Shown here piece after piece: positions 53,102-61,073 of a stretch of DNA of 64,000 bases. This stretch comes from Lachnospiraceae bacterium (GTDB taxonomy: Bacteria; Bacillota; Clostridia; Lachnospirales; Lachnospiraceae): positions 92,748-156,747 of the forward strand of contig SVFO01000005.1 of assembly GCA_015056795.1 (NCBI GenBank), written 5' to 3'. The stretch's first letter is position 1, and each line of letters starts with the position of its first letter. The translations under genes and the position numbers were made by a program. The notes under the pieces were generated by a model. It saw only the letters and a program-made list of their open reading frames with translations. It had not been told where the DNA came from and did not search any database.

Positions 53102-53509
53102 ATGATATATTTTAACAATTATTATATTTATGAAGCATGTAGTATTATTCATGAATCAAAGGAGTTTTTCGATCTAAAAGAGGATTTATCGAGGATAGAT
53201 GAAAAAATAAAAAACATCCAGCGGACATTTATTAATCATACTAATGATTTTGAGGTGCAAGAAGTTCTTCGTCAGGCTAGAGAATTGGATGAGCACCTTC
53301 GTAGGAAATATCCAACCATAAATAAAATGTTAAAAATTGCAAATAGTTTGCCAATAAGATCTAGACAATTCGCCCCCAAAAATGTGACTACAAAACCAAC
53401 GGAAGTAGTGCTATTAGAACAGGACATATATGGGATATTGTGCGATACTATTTTGAAAAAAGGTGTTACGAGATCAATAGAAGAAATTATAGAATATGTT
53501 GAAGAATAA
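53102..53509 (+). CDS. Small unknown protein
   Basis: 135 residues from ATG 53102 (GGGGAG seven bases before); the frame opens at 53063 without a ribosome site. Helical, with a coiled-coil-like middle (DLSRIDEKIKNIQRTFINHT, REVLRQARELDEHLRRK-like) and a C-terminal ITRSIEEIIEYVEE-type end. No family recognised. Lies between the GIY-YIG and restriction genes, same strand. Confidence 0.55.
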   Translation: MIYFNNYYIYEACSIIHESKEFFDLKEDLSRIDEKIKNIQRTFINHTNDFEVQEVLRQARELDEHLRRKYPTINKMLKIANSLPIRSRQFAPKNVTTKPTEVVLLEQDIYGILCDTILKKGVTRSIEEIIEYVEE

Positions 53510-53547
53510 AAATCGTGCTAAAATGGTCTTTACGCAAGGAAAAATAT

Positions 53548-53772
53548 ATGCTAATATTAGAACATAAGTTCGATGCAATGGCTCTTATTGTAGGTAAGAG
53601 ATATAATGATAGATCATGTAGTATACAATACATAAAAGCAAATGTAAGAAAAAAAGATCAGTTATTTACATCCTTATATACTGCTAAATATATGGCGAAT
53701 ATGTTTGACTTTTCCCATTTTAATGGTTTCGTGGCAGTTCTTGATTCCAGAGCAGAGACAAGTATTCTTTAG
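53548..53772 (+). CDS. Small unknown protein
   Basis: 74 residues from ATG 53548 (AAGGA upstream). Alpha/beta-like sequence (LEHKFDAMALIVGKRYNDRS, FSHFNGFVAVLDSRAETSIL). It starts 38 bp after the previous gene and may share its transcript. No family recognised; coding status is moderate. Confidence 0.45.
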   Translation: MLILEHKFDAMALIVGKRYNDRSCSIQYIKANVRKKDQLFTSLYTAKYMANMFDFSHFNGFVAVLDSRAETSIL

Positions 53773-54141
53773 GTGGCATTTATAGAGAGATTGTTAAGTT
53801 AAATAGATTATCCCTTTTTAAAAAAGTGTTTCCGGTGTATTTATATAAAAAATATTGAATGCTAAGTACATGTGATACTACATATATTGAGTTCTCACCA
53901 CATGATTTTGGCAAATGTTTCATCATACAAGCTAATGAAAAAGGATATAATTTTGAACACTGAATATAATTGATATTACAAAATATAGTGTTTTTATTCA
54001 AAGTTTTTGGCAGATTATTCATCATACACACAAATATAAAAAGAGACAATAAATTTGACAAGTTACGAAACGGATTTGTAAAAAAAGTTTAGTAAGAGGT
54101 TTCAAGGGTAATTAAATAGAATACCAAAGGAGAGAACAACG
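53773..54141. other. AT-rich gap with an imperfect direct repeat
   Basis: No gene seen. A motif of about 23 bp, with TTTTGGCA and TTCATCATACA as its most conserved parts, occurs at about 53906-53929 and again at 54004-54028, roughly 100 bp apart. The second copy is 115 bp before the restriction-modification gene and could be a control site. Confidence 0.4.
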
Positions 54142-56451
54142 ATGGCAAATGGTAAGAGAGCGGAATCAAGGTGCAGATATCTTGTCAGAAAAATTGCAAT
54201 ACAAAAGGGATGGGACATAAGGCATCCTCAAAAAGGCGGACAATTTCTTGAAGAACAGGAAATTGAAGATTATTTTAAGGATTCTGGTTTGGGAAAGACA
54301 AAACCTGATTTTTTGGTTTGTAAAAATTTTCAACCAATAGTGGTAGTAGAAGCAAAAAACGAGAAGAGCAAAATTGATAATGCGATAAATGAAGCCATTG
54401 AATATGCGGATGCAATAAATAAACACGGGAAGTACAGTGTTAATATTGCGGTGGGTGTAGCAGGAGAAGAAGACAATGGATATACATTTACAACAAAATT
54501 TTATAACGGAAAAAAATGGATTGACTTGACAGCTCATGGATTCGTTTTGACAAGTTTTCCAAGTATTGCCGAGGTTGATCATGCAATACTTACAAATAAT
54601 GGTACAACTGAGGTATCCATACCTAAGGTTTCGGATTATATAGATACTGCAATCGAGCTTTCTTCAATTCTTAGGTCTGCAAAAATTGAGCCTTCTTTAA
54701 GACCTAAAGTCTTGGGAGCCGTGATAACAGCGATGTACCAAGGAGAAATAGATTTAACGGTTGGTAATGAGTTAAGCTCAATTAATAATCTGGTTGCAGA
54801 AGCGATTAACTCAACAGATCATTTTGAGGATGTAAAGAAACAACAGTTAATTGAAACATTGAAAATGACAGAAGCGGATTATTCAAGGTTAGCCCCAAAA
54901 ATGGGGAAAACTATATACATCCTAAAAATGTTGAATATTAAGTCTATACTTCAAACAGATACGGATTTTTTGGGGTTATTGTATGAGGCGTTTATACGAT
55001 ATGGTTATGATAATAATTCTTTAGGAATTGTTTTCACGCCAAGACATATTACCAAATATTGTGCGGAACTGATAGATGTTACGGCTAAGGACAAGGTAAT
55101 TGACATAGCCTGTGGATCAGGAGGATTTTTAGTTGCTTCCTTTGATAGAATGTTATCGACATATAAAGAGATGGGAATACCACACAATGTGATAAGAGAA
55201 TCTTTATATGGATTTGATACAAATCCTACTGTATGGGCACTTGCTGCTTTGAATATGTTTTTTAGGGGAGATGGTAAAAGCAATATTGAAAATGCTAGTT
55301 GTTTTGATGATAAAAGTAGAATGACTGTTTCTGACAGATTTACAAAAGCGTTGTTAAATCCGCCTTTTTCGCAAAAAGAAGAACCCGAACGAGATTTCAT
55401 TGATGCGGCGATGGATACCCTTCAAACATTGGGTTTGATGGCTGTGGTGGTTAAATCGGGTATATTTGCAGATGATGAGAATTCTTTGTGGAGAAACGGA
55501 TTTCTAAAAAAACATACATTGTTAGGCATGATTAGTTTGCCAGGAGATTTATTCTATCCCACGGCAGTTGATACAACTATTATGATAGCACAAGCAAAGA
55601 GGCCTCAGGAATCAAAAGACAAGGTATTTATGGCTAAAATTTGGAATGATGGGTACAAAAAACTGAAAGGGAAACGGGTTGAAACGGCTGGTTCTCAGTT
55701 GGGTGAAGTGTTGTCAGAGTTTAAGAAGTTCAAGGCAGGAAAGAAAACGACTTCAAGACTAGTGACAGTAATTAAGGCTAAAGAGGTGATGAAAAAGGGT
55801 GCGGAATTTTGCCCTGAACAATATTTGCCACAACCTGACTTTCCAAAAGAAGAGCAAGAGAGATTTAGAGAGGATATTGTTAAGTCAATATTAAGAACTG
55901 CTGTAAGCATTGATGACATAGCAGATGAAGTTATACCGCATTTCCCCGAATTGCCAGAATTACCAGATATGCCTTATGGAAAAGAAGAAAATATAGAAAA
56001 ATTCTTTTATGTTAAAGGAGGTAAATCAAGTGGAGAAAGTAATTATAATGATGGTTCTTGTCCATATGTATCATCGGGTGATCCGTTGAACAGCATCATC
56101 AGATTGGTTGCAGATGTTGAAGGCGAAGTGTTTGAAGACGGCGCTATAACTGTGACTTGTTTCGGAAGAGCGAGCGTTCAACCTTGGAGATTTATGGCAC
56201 GTGGAAATGGTGGTAGCGCCGTTAGAGTATTGATTCCTAAATACAAAATGTCATTTTCTGAATTAGTATGGTTTGCGGCTCAAATAAATATGCAAAGGTG
56301 GAGATTTTTTTATGGAAGAATGGCAATCTTAAAAAGATTAAAAGGCATTAGGTTGATTGCTCCAAAAGAACCATTATTAGATACGGAAAAAACAATATCT
56401 GGAAAAGTAGCAGAATTATCACAAAAAGTAAATGATATTCTGAACGAATAG
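54142..56451 (+). CDS. Single-chain restriction-modification enzyme (type IIG-like: nuclease, N6-adenine methylase, target recognition)
   Basis: 769 residues. Residues ~1-150 look like a PD-(D/E)xK nuclease (PDFLV at 55-59, VVVEAKNE with E70 and K72). Residues ~160-600 are an HsdM-type N6-adenine methyltransferase with helical N-part, the AdoMet motif DIACGSGGF at 321-329 and catalytic NPPF at 406-409. Residues ~620-769 form one target-recognition/half-HsdS-like domain (YVSSGDPLNSI, TFGRASVQPW-like). One polypeptide thus cuts, methylates and recognises DNA. No separate hsdR or hsdS is nearby. AT-rich coding, typical of transferred defence genes. Confidence 0.88.
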   Translation: MANGKRAESRCRYLVRKIAIQKGWDIRHPQKGGQFLEEQEIEDYFKDSGLGKTKPDFLVCKNFQPIVVVEAKNEKSKIDNAINEAIEYADAINKHGKYSVNIAVGVAGEEDNGYTFTTKFYNGKKWIDLTAHGFVLTSFPSIAEVDHAILTNNGTTEVSIPKVSDYIDTAIELSSILRSAKIEPSLRPKVLGAVITAMYQGEIDLTVGNELSSINNLVAEAINSTDHFEDVKKQQLIETLKMTEADYSRLAPKMGKTIYILKMLNIKSILQTDTDFLGLLYEAFIRYGYDNNSLGIVFTPRHITKYCAELIDVTAKDKVIDIACGSGGFLVASFDRMLSTYKEMGIPHNVIRESLYGFDTNPTVWALAALNMFFRGDGKSNIENASCFDDKSRMTVSDRFTKALLNPPFSQKEEPERDFIDAAMDTLQTLGLMAVVVKSGIFADDENSLWRNGFLKKHTLLGMISLPGDLFYPTAVDTTIMIAQAKRPQESKDKVFMAKIWNDGYKKLKGKRVETAGSQLGEVLSEFKKFKAGKKTTSRLVTVIKAKEVMKKGAEFCPEQYLPQPDFPKEEQERFREDIVKSILRTAVSIDDIADEVIPHFPELPELPDMPYGKEENIEKFFYVKGGKSSGESNYNDGSCPYVSSGDPLNSIIRLVADVEGEVFEDGAITVTCFGRASVQPWRFMARGNGGSAVRVLIPKYKMSFSELVWFAAQINMQRWRFFYGRMAILKRLKGIRLIAPKEPLLDTEKTISGKVAELSQKVNDILNE

Positions 56452-56849
56452 AATCATAATTGTATAAAAAAAGAGGCAATTCCGTTAAGCCTATCTATTA
56501 CACGAAAAAAGTATCTCATGAAGAAATGACACTTTTGCGCAAAACCGCGAAATTGATATCACGAATTTTTGCCCTTTTTTGAGCCGAATCTTTTGGGTGG
56601 ACATTTTGTTTTTCAGAATCAGGATGTTATTCAGCCGATTTTCTAAGAATCGGAAGAAAATTTTATCACGAAGTGGGAAAGCGAAAATGTGCAGGCAAAT
56701 GTATTGCTAAGAGACAGTTCAGACAATTGTGATAAGTGAAAAACTATGTCTCAAATGAAGTCAAAAATCCACCGCTGTCCATTCCGCTGTCCAGAAAAGC
56801 CAGTGCCGTAAACTCCTTTCTTTTCTAGTATTCCGCGGCCGCCTTCTAC
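56452..56849. other. Gap with no supported gene at the right end of unit 2
   Basis: No open frame with coding character and no clear terminator; the sequence is probably old element debris up to att copy 3. Confidence 0.4.
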
Positions 56850-56869
56850 TTCAAGTCCGGCTGCCAGCA
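56850..56869 (+). repeat. Attachment site copy 3
   Basis: Exact copy of the 20-bp tRNA-Leu core. Confidence 0.95.
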
Positions 56870-56883
56870 CTATAGCTATTTAC

Positions 56884-56926
56884 TTAAAAGCCTGAGAATT
56901 CGCGGTTCTTGGGCTTTTTACTTTGT
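56884..56926 (-). pseudogene. Integrase C-terminal tail remnant in unit 3
   Basis: Bases 56886-56926 are identical to the end of the unit 1 integrase gene (26936-26976), encoding KPKNREFSGF on the minus strand; the stop is shifted by one codon. Everything upstream of this tail is gone. Confidence 0.85.
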
Positions 56927-57190
56927 CATGTGAGCCAAATCTATGGCTGAACATGGCTGAACGGGTTTGATTGAGCTTTATCCTTCTGAGATTCAAGGAC
57001 TTTTCGCGCTAATTCCACTACATCACTATTGTATAAACAGTTGTATGAGAGTTGTATGAACAGTTGTAGAAGCATAAACAGAAAATCTGTGGAAAACTTT
57101 GGATAAAAGATTTGGTTGAGTACCAGGTTGAGTAGGACATGCCGACGCTTCGAATCCTTATATTTTATAGTTTTCAATTCTTCGCCCTAC

Positions 57191-57210
57191 TTCAAGTCCG
57201 GCTGCCAGCA
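57191..57210 (+). repeat. Attachment site copy 4
   Basis: Exact copy of the 20-bp tRNA-Leu core. Confidence 0.95.
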
Positions 57211-57224
57211 TGTTTCAAAGTTTC

Positions 57225-57635
57225 CTAAAAGCCTGAGAATATGCGGTTCTTGGGCTTTTTCCTTTTAAATTCTATCACGTTATTTGGTATGATTTTGGTA
57301 TTCTCGGTATAGAAAGTCTTCCGAAACTTCTCCAGAGTGGCGTTTTTATGGGGATTGGTATAGTGCTTTACGTTAGTTTCGGGAGAATGCCCCAACAGTA
57401 ACGCCCTTTCGGAAGGAGTAAAACCTTCTTCTTCGAGCCGATTGTTGACGGTACGCCGAAATGTATAGCTCGTCTTAGCAAGTCCTACTTTATCAAAGAC
57501 ATTGTGGAGATATGGATCTCGTTGGATTTCGTCCGTAGGATCTAAGAATGACGGCTGGTGGAGATTGAGTTCTCTGCTAGCTGTTCTTTTTTTTGTTCCG
57601 AAAATATAGTATAGGTGGTATAATAAACATGACAT
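57225..57635 (-). pseudogene. int: Truncated integrase of unit 4
   Basis: Only the C-terminal ~105 residues are integrase (box II SYTFRRTVNNRLEEEGFTPS, LLGHSPETNVKHYTNP with the catalytic Tyr, tail KPKNRIFSGF). The first ~30 codons of the open frame are unrelated and include the promoter region of the divergent WYL gene. The Arg box and arm-binding domain are missing, so it is inactive. Confidence 0.88.
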
Positions 57636-57649
57636 ACAGTTGTCATGTT
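57619..57649 (+). promoter_or_regulatory. Promoter and operator of the unit 4 operon
   Basis: TATAAT at 57619-57624 followed immediately by the inverted repeat AACATGACA / TGTCATGTT (57626-57634, 57641-57649). The -35 box is weak. A repressor bound here would block transcription start, fitting autoregulation by the WYL protein or a related regulator. Confidence 0.7.
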
Positions 57650-57683
57650 GTGTTTGTTATGATATGAACGGAGCGTGAGGAAA

Positions 57684-58601
57684 ATGAAGATAGACAGACT
57701 GATCGGGATATTGTCAATCTTACTGCAGGAAGAAAAGACAACGGCTCCTGAATTGGCGGAAAGGTTTGAGGTATCCCGCAGGACGATAAACCGGGATATT
57801 GAGGACCTTTGTAAAGCGGGAATTCCTATAAGGACTGCTCAGGGTACTGGCGGTGGTATCAGCATTATGGATGGATATCGTATGGACAGGACGATCCTGA
57901 CATCAAAGGATATGCAGATGATACTTGCCGGACTTCGCAGCCTGGACAGTGTAAGTGGAAGCAGCTACTATGGACAGCTGATGGAGAAAATCCAGACAGG
58001 ATCCTCTGAGTTCATTACCGGGCGAGATTCTGTTTTGATTGATCTGTCATCATGGTATCGGGAATCGCTGGCTCCGAAGATAGAGACAATACAGGACGCA
58101 ATCGGAGACAGACATTTGATCCGGTTTCGATATTATGCACCATCAGGTGAGAGCGAACGGACAGTTGAACCATATTATTTGGTTTTTCAATGGTCAAGCT
58201 GGTATGTATGGGGCTGGTGTTTAGAGCGCAAAGATTACAGGCTGTTCAAGCTGAATCGTATGGATCGGGTTGCTGAAACTGATAAGGAATTTGCTTGTCG
58301 GAATGCACCTATGCCTGATCTGTCGAATGAGAAGATCTTTCCGGGCGGTATAAAAGTAAAGGCTCTTTTTACACCGGATATGAAGTGGCGGCTGGTTGAA
58401 GAATTCGGACCGCATTGTTTTTCTGAAACCGATGATGGGAGGCTGCTCTTTACGGCAGATTATACAGATATGGAGAACCTTGTGACATGGCTCATGACCT
58501 TTGGGGCAAAGACCGAGGTGCTAGAGCCGGCAGAAGCGCGGGATATTATCCGCAGGAATGCTGAAGAAACATTAAAAATCTATGGAGGATTAACAGAATG
58601 A
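57684..58601 (+). CDS. HTH/WYL-domain transcriptional regulator (YafY/DeoR type)
   Basis: About 305 residues; ATG 57684 has GAGCGTGAGGAAA upstream, ATG 57675-region alternatives are close. An N-terminal winged HTH (IGILSILLQEEKTTAPELAE, VSRRTINRDIEDLCKAGIPI) is followed by the WYL domain (IRFRYYAPSGESERTVEPYY, WYVWGWCLERKDYRLFKLNR) and a C-terminal WCX-like part. WYL proteins sense ligands, often nucleic acid or nucleotides. The gene overlaps the VOC gene by 4 bp and starts the operon. Confidence 0.9.
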   Translation: MKIDRLIGILSILLQEEKTTAPELAERFEVSRRTINRDIEDLCKAGIPIRTAQGTGGGISIMDGYRMDRTILTSKDMQMILAGLRSLDSVSGSSYYGQLMEKIQTGSSEFITGRDSVLIDLSSWYRESLAPKIETIQDAIGDRHLIRFRYYAPSGESERTVEPYYLVFQWSSWYVWGWCLERKDYRLFKLNRMDRVAETDKEFACRNAPMPDLSNEKIFPGGIKVKALFTPDMKWRLVEEFGPHCFSETDDGRLLFTADYTDMENLVTWLMTFGAKTEVLEPAEARDIIRRNAEETLKIYGGLTE

Positions 58602-59017
58602 GATTAGATGGCTTTGGGCTGCTTGCCCGGGATATGGGAAAGATGATCCGTTTTTACAGAGATGTGCTTGGATTCGAAATTAAGGAAGAAGAGAACACGT
58701 CTAATGTTTACCTTGTGAAGGACGGAACATTATTTCTGCTTTATGGCAGGAAAGATTTTGAGAAGATGACAAACCGGAGATATGAGTATATCAAGGGGAT
58801 GAACGGTCATTTTGAAATTGCGCTGTATGTGGATACATTCGAAGAGGTGGATGAGGCATACAGGAAGGCCGTTGAAAATGGTGCGACATCTGTGCTTGAA
58901 CCGGAGCTTGAGCCCTGGGGACAGAGAACCTGCTATATTGCTGATCCGGAAGGAAACCTGATTGAGATCGGTTCCTGGAATAAGCTTTATGAAGAAAAGG
59001 ATCTGACGGAGGAATAA
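58598..59017 (+). CDS. VOC-family (glyoxalase/bleomycin resistance-like) protein
   Basis: 139 residues, overlapping the WYL gene by ATGA. It has the paired beta-alpha-beta-beta-beta layout (RLDGFGLLARDMGKMIRFYR, LGFEIKEEENTSN, and later WGQRTCYIADPEGNLIEIGS). The final Glu of LIEIG and the His in NGHFEIALYV are the usual metal ligands. Function could be drug binding, isomerase or dioxygenase; not decidable. Confidence 0.88.
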   Translation: MRLDGFGLLARDMGKMIRFYRDVLGFEIKEEENTSNVYLVKDGTLFLLYGRKDFEKMTNRRYEYIKGMNGHFEIALYVDTFEEVDEAYRKAVENGATSVLEPELEPWGQRTCYIADPEGNLIEIGSWNKLYEEKDLTEE

Positions 59018-59022
59018 AAGGT

Positions 59023-59658
59023 ATGGCTTTTGATTATAAAAAGGAATACAAAGAATTCTATATGCCGAAGGGAACGCCTTCCATCGTCACCGTTCCGAAG
59101 ATGAATTATGTTGCAGTTAGGGGCAGCGGCAATCCTAATGATGAAGACGGAGAATACAAACTGGCTATAGGTCTTTTGTATGGGATCGTTTTTACGATCA
59201 AGATGAGTAAGAAGGGCAATCATCAGATCGATGGATACTTTGATTATGTTGTGCCGCCGCTGGAAGGCTTCTGGTGGCAGGACGGTGTGGTCGGAGTAGA
59301 TTATGCCAATAAGGATTCTTTTCGGTGGATCTCCGTCATCCGCCTGCCTGACTTTGTAACGAAAGAAGATTTTGACTGGGCTGTCAGAGAAGCAACGGCA
59401 AAGAAGAAGCAGGATTTCTCAAAGGTCGAATTCTTTACCTATGATGAAGGCATGTGTGTTCAGTGCATGCATATCGGAGCATATGACGATGAGCCTGCTA
59501 CAGTAGAGGCAATGCACAGGTTTATGGAAGAGCAGGGATATGTTCTTGATATTACGGATCAGAGAATGCACCACGAGATTTATCTGAGTGATGCACGCAA
59601 GGTTGAACCGGGGAAATTGAAGACGGTAATTCGGCATCCGATAAAAGTGAAGGGGTGA
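59023..59658 (+). CDS. GyrI-like small-molecule-binding protein
   Basis: 211 residues, GGAGGAATAAAAGG before ATG 59023. It matches stand-alone GyrI-like/SOUL-type domains (MPKGTPSIVTVPKMNYVAVR, GYFDYVVPPLEGFWWQ, MHIGAYDDEPATVEAMHRFM). Such domains bind hydrophobic or cationic compounds and are linked to multidrug resistance or cofactor handling. The next gene starts 4 bp later. Confidence 0.88.
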   Translation: MAFDYKKEYKEFYMPKGTPSIVTVPKMNYVAVRGSGNPNDEDGEYKLAIGLLYGIVFTIKMSKKGNHQIDGYFDYVVPPLEGFWWQDGVVGVDYANKDSFRWISVIRLPDFVTKEDFDWAVREATAKKKQDFSKVEFFTYDEGMCVQCMHIGAYDDEPATVEAMHRFMEEQGYVLDITDQRMHHEIYLSDARKVEPGKLKTVIRHPIKVKG

Positions 59659-59662
59659 TTGC

Positions 59663-60409
59663 ATGGAGTACGTAAGAGTTACAAAGGATAATCTGGAAAA
59701 GGAGCACATCTGTTGTGCCATTTCCAATAATAAGGATGTGCAGGTTTCTTCTAAGAAGGCCTGGCTTGCTGACAGATTTGATGAGGGGCTTGTTTTTCTT
59801 AAGAGTGTGGAGCGAGGAAAGTGCTTTATCGAATATATCCCTGCGGAAAACGCCTGGGTTCCGATCAATGCTGATGGGTATATGTATATTGACTGTCTGT
59901 GGGTGTCCGGTTCCTTCAAGGGGCATGGGTACTCAACGGAATTATTGGATGCCTGCATCGAAGATAGTAAAGAAAAGGGAAAGAAAGGGCTGTGTATACT
60001 GGCGGCAGCAAAGAAGAAACCATTCCTTGCTGATCCCAAATTCCTGAAATATAAAGGTTTTACTGTGTGTGATGAGGCAGATAACGGAATCCAGTTGTGG
60101 TATTTGCCCTTTGAGAAGGAAGCGGAAAAGCCGGGGTTCAGGGAATGCGCAAAGCATCCTCACATAGAAGAAAAAGGATATGTGCTGTACTACACCAGCC
60201 AGTGTCCGTTCAATGCGAAGTATGTTCCGGTTTTAGAGCAGACAGCGAAAGAGAATGATATACAATTTCATGCGGTTCATATTGAAAGCAGAGAGGAAGC
60301 ACAGAACGCTCCGACTCCGATCACAAACTATGCGATGTTTTATGATGGAGAATATATTACGAATGAGCAGATGAACGATAAAAAGTTTCTGAAGCTCGTG
60401 AATGGATAG
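59663..60409 (+). CDS. GNAT acetyltransferase with YoaP-like C-terminal domain
   Basis: 248 residues (the true start may be ATG 59663, with GGGGTGATTGC upstream). The N-terminal ~150 residues are a GNAT fold (CLWVSGSFKGHGYSTELLDA acetyl-CoA loop), and the C-terminal ~85 residues match the YoaP domain with a thioredoxin-like YYTSQCPFNAKYV (single Cys of a CxxC-type site). Members of this pair are common in Firmicutes beside GyrI-like and VOC genes. Substrate unknown. Confidence 0.88.
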   Translation: MEYVRVTKDNLEKEHICCAISNNKDVQVSSKKAWLADRFDEGLVFLKSVERGKCFIEYIPAENAWVPINADGYMYIDCLWVSGSFKGHGYSTELLDACIEDSKEKGKKGLCILAAAKKKPFLADPKFLKYKGFTVCDEADNGIQLWYLPFEKEAEKPGFRECAKHPHIEEKGYVLYYTSQCPFNAKYVPVLEQTAKENDIQFHAVHIESREEAQNAPTPITNYAMFYDGEYITNEQMNDKKFLKLVNG

Positions 60410-60419
60410 GAGGGGAAGT

Positions 60420-60734
60420 ATGGCATCAACAAAAGAGTATCTGGACTTTGTTCTGGAGCAATTATCAGAATTGGATGAAGTAAGCTCAAGGGCGATGATG
60501 GGAGAATACATCCTATATTATCGCGGAAAGGTATTTGGCGGAATATACGATGACAGGCTTCTTGTAAAGCCGGTTCCGACAGCAGTCAAACTGATGCCGG
60601 ATGCAGAGAGGGAACTGCCATATGAAGGGGCGAAAGAGATGATCCTAGTGGATGATGTTGATAATCGAGAGTTCCTATGTGAGCTGATTCAGAGTATGTG
60701 GGAAGAATTGCCGGAGAAGAAAAAGAAGAAATAA
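60420..60734 (+). CDS. TfoX N-terminal domain protein
   Basis: 104 residues from ATG 60420 with GGAGGGG upstream. It matches the TfoX/Sxy N-domain (LEQLSELDEVSSRAMMGEYI, YYRGKVFGGIYDDRLLVKPV). In gammaproteobacteria TfoX helps competence; stand-alone domains in Firmicutes are uncharacterised. Last gene of the unit 4 operon, ending in a Lys run. Confidence 0.88.
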   Translation: MASTKEYLDFVLEQLSELDEVSSRAMMGEYILYYRGKVFGGIYDDRLLVKPVPTAVKLMPDAERELPYEGAKEMILVDDVDNREFLCELIQSMWEELPEKKKKK

Positions 60735-60762
60735 GATTGAAGTAATGTAAGCAAATTTTTCC

Positions 60763-60782
60763 TTCAAGTCCGGCTGCCAGCA
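60763..60782 (+). repeat. Attachment site copy 5 (right end of the array)
   Basis: Exact copy of the 20-bp tRNA-Leu core, followed by a terminator that was probably the original downstream sequence of tRNA-Leu. Confidence 0.95.
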
Positions 60783-60800
60783 GTAATGTATTTTTGTGAG

Positions 60801-60836
60801 AAGCCTTGAAATTGATGAGATTTCAAGGCTTTTTTG
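60801..60836 (+). terminator. Terminator after attachment site copy 5
   Basis: Perfect 12-bp stem AAGCCTTGAAAT / ATTTCAAGGCTT (60801-60812, 60820-60831) followed by T-rich sequence. Confidence 0.92.
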
Positions 60837-60965
60837 TTGATTAAATTTGAAATCTATGCCCCCAAAGCTTTGATGCTGCCGTCACGGTGGCAGAAGAGTT
60901 AATTTTGAAATAGGATGTTAAGATTTCTAGGATAAAAGTCAATTGGAGTCATGTCAAGTGCTTTT

Positions 60966-61038
60966 TGTAATGTTCGCACAATGCTAAACAATGTCTTTGT
61001 AATGTTTAACAATGTTCTTGTAATGTTCCGTAATGTTT
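60966..61038. repeat. Iterated AATGTT motif before the AlbA_2 gene
   Basis: AATGTT or close variants (AATGCT, AATGTC) occur eight times in about 75 bp, in a loose repeat of roughly 9-18 bp, ending just before TATACTGTATATAAAG and the start codon. Possible operator array; the end also resembles a -10 region. Confidence 0.6.
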
Positions 61039-61073
61039 GGTATACTGTATATAAAGAAATGTTGGAGGCATCT

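Larger units (their letters stand above)
50148..56869. mobile_element. Unit 2: integrase plus restriction-modification island
   Basis: Bounded by att copies 2 and 3. It has its own tyrosine integrase near the left end, a GIY-YIG gene, two small unknown genes and a single-chain restriction-modification gene. There are no relaxase or replication genes, so it looks like a minimal genomic island that relies on other elements for movement. Confidence 0.8.
56870..57210. mobile_element. Unit 3: 340-bp scar of a lost element
   Basis: Sits between att copies 3 and 4. It keeps only the integrase tail at its left end and about 280 bp of unassigned AT-rich DNA. Confidence 0.75.
57211..60782. mobile_element. 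Unit 4: decayed element carrying a WYL-regulated operon
   Basis: Bounded by att copies 4 and 5. The left end has a C-terminal integrase fragment in the same orientation as in units 1 and 2. The rest is a five-gene plus-strand operon. No mobilization genes remain. Confidence 0.78.

Noticed and set aside
53780..54061. 93-codon minus-strand open frame before the restriction gene
   Set aside because: AT-rich chance frame that repeats a peptide because of the direct repeat; no ribosome site.
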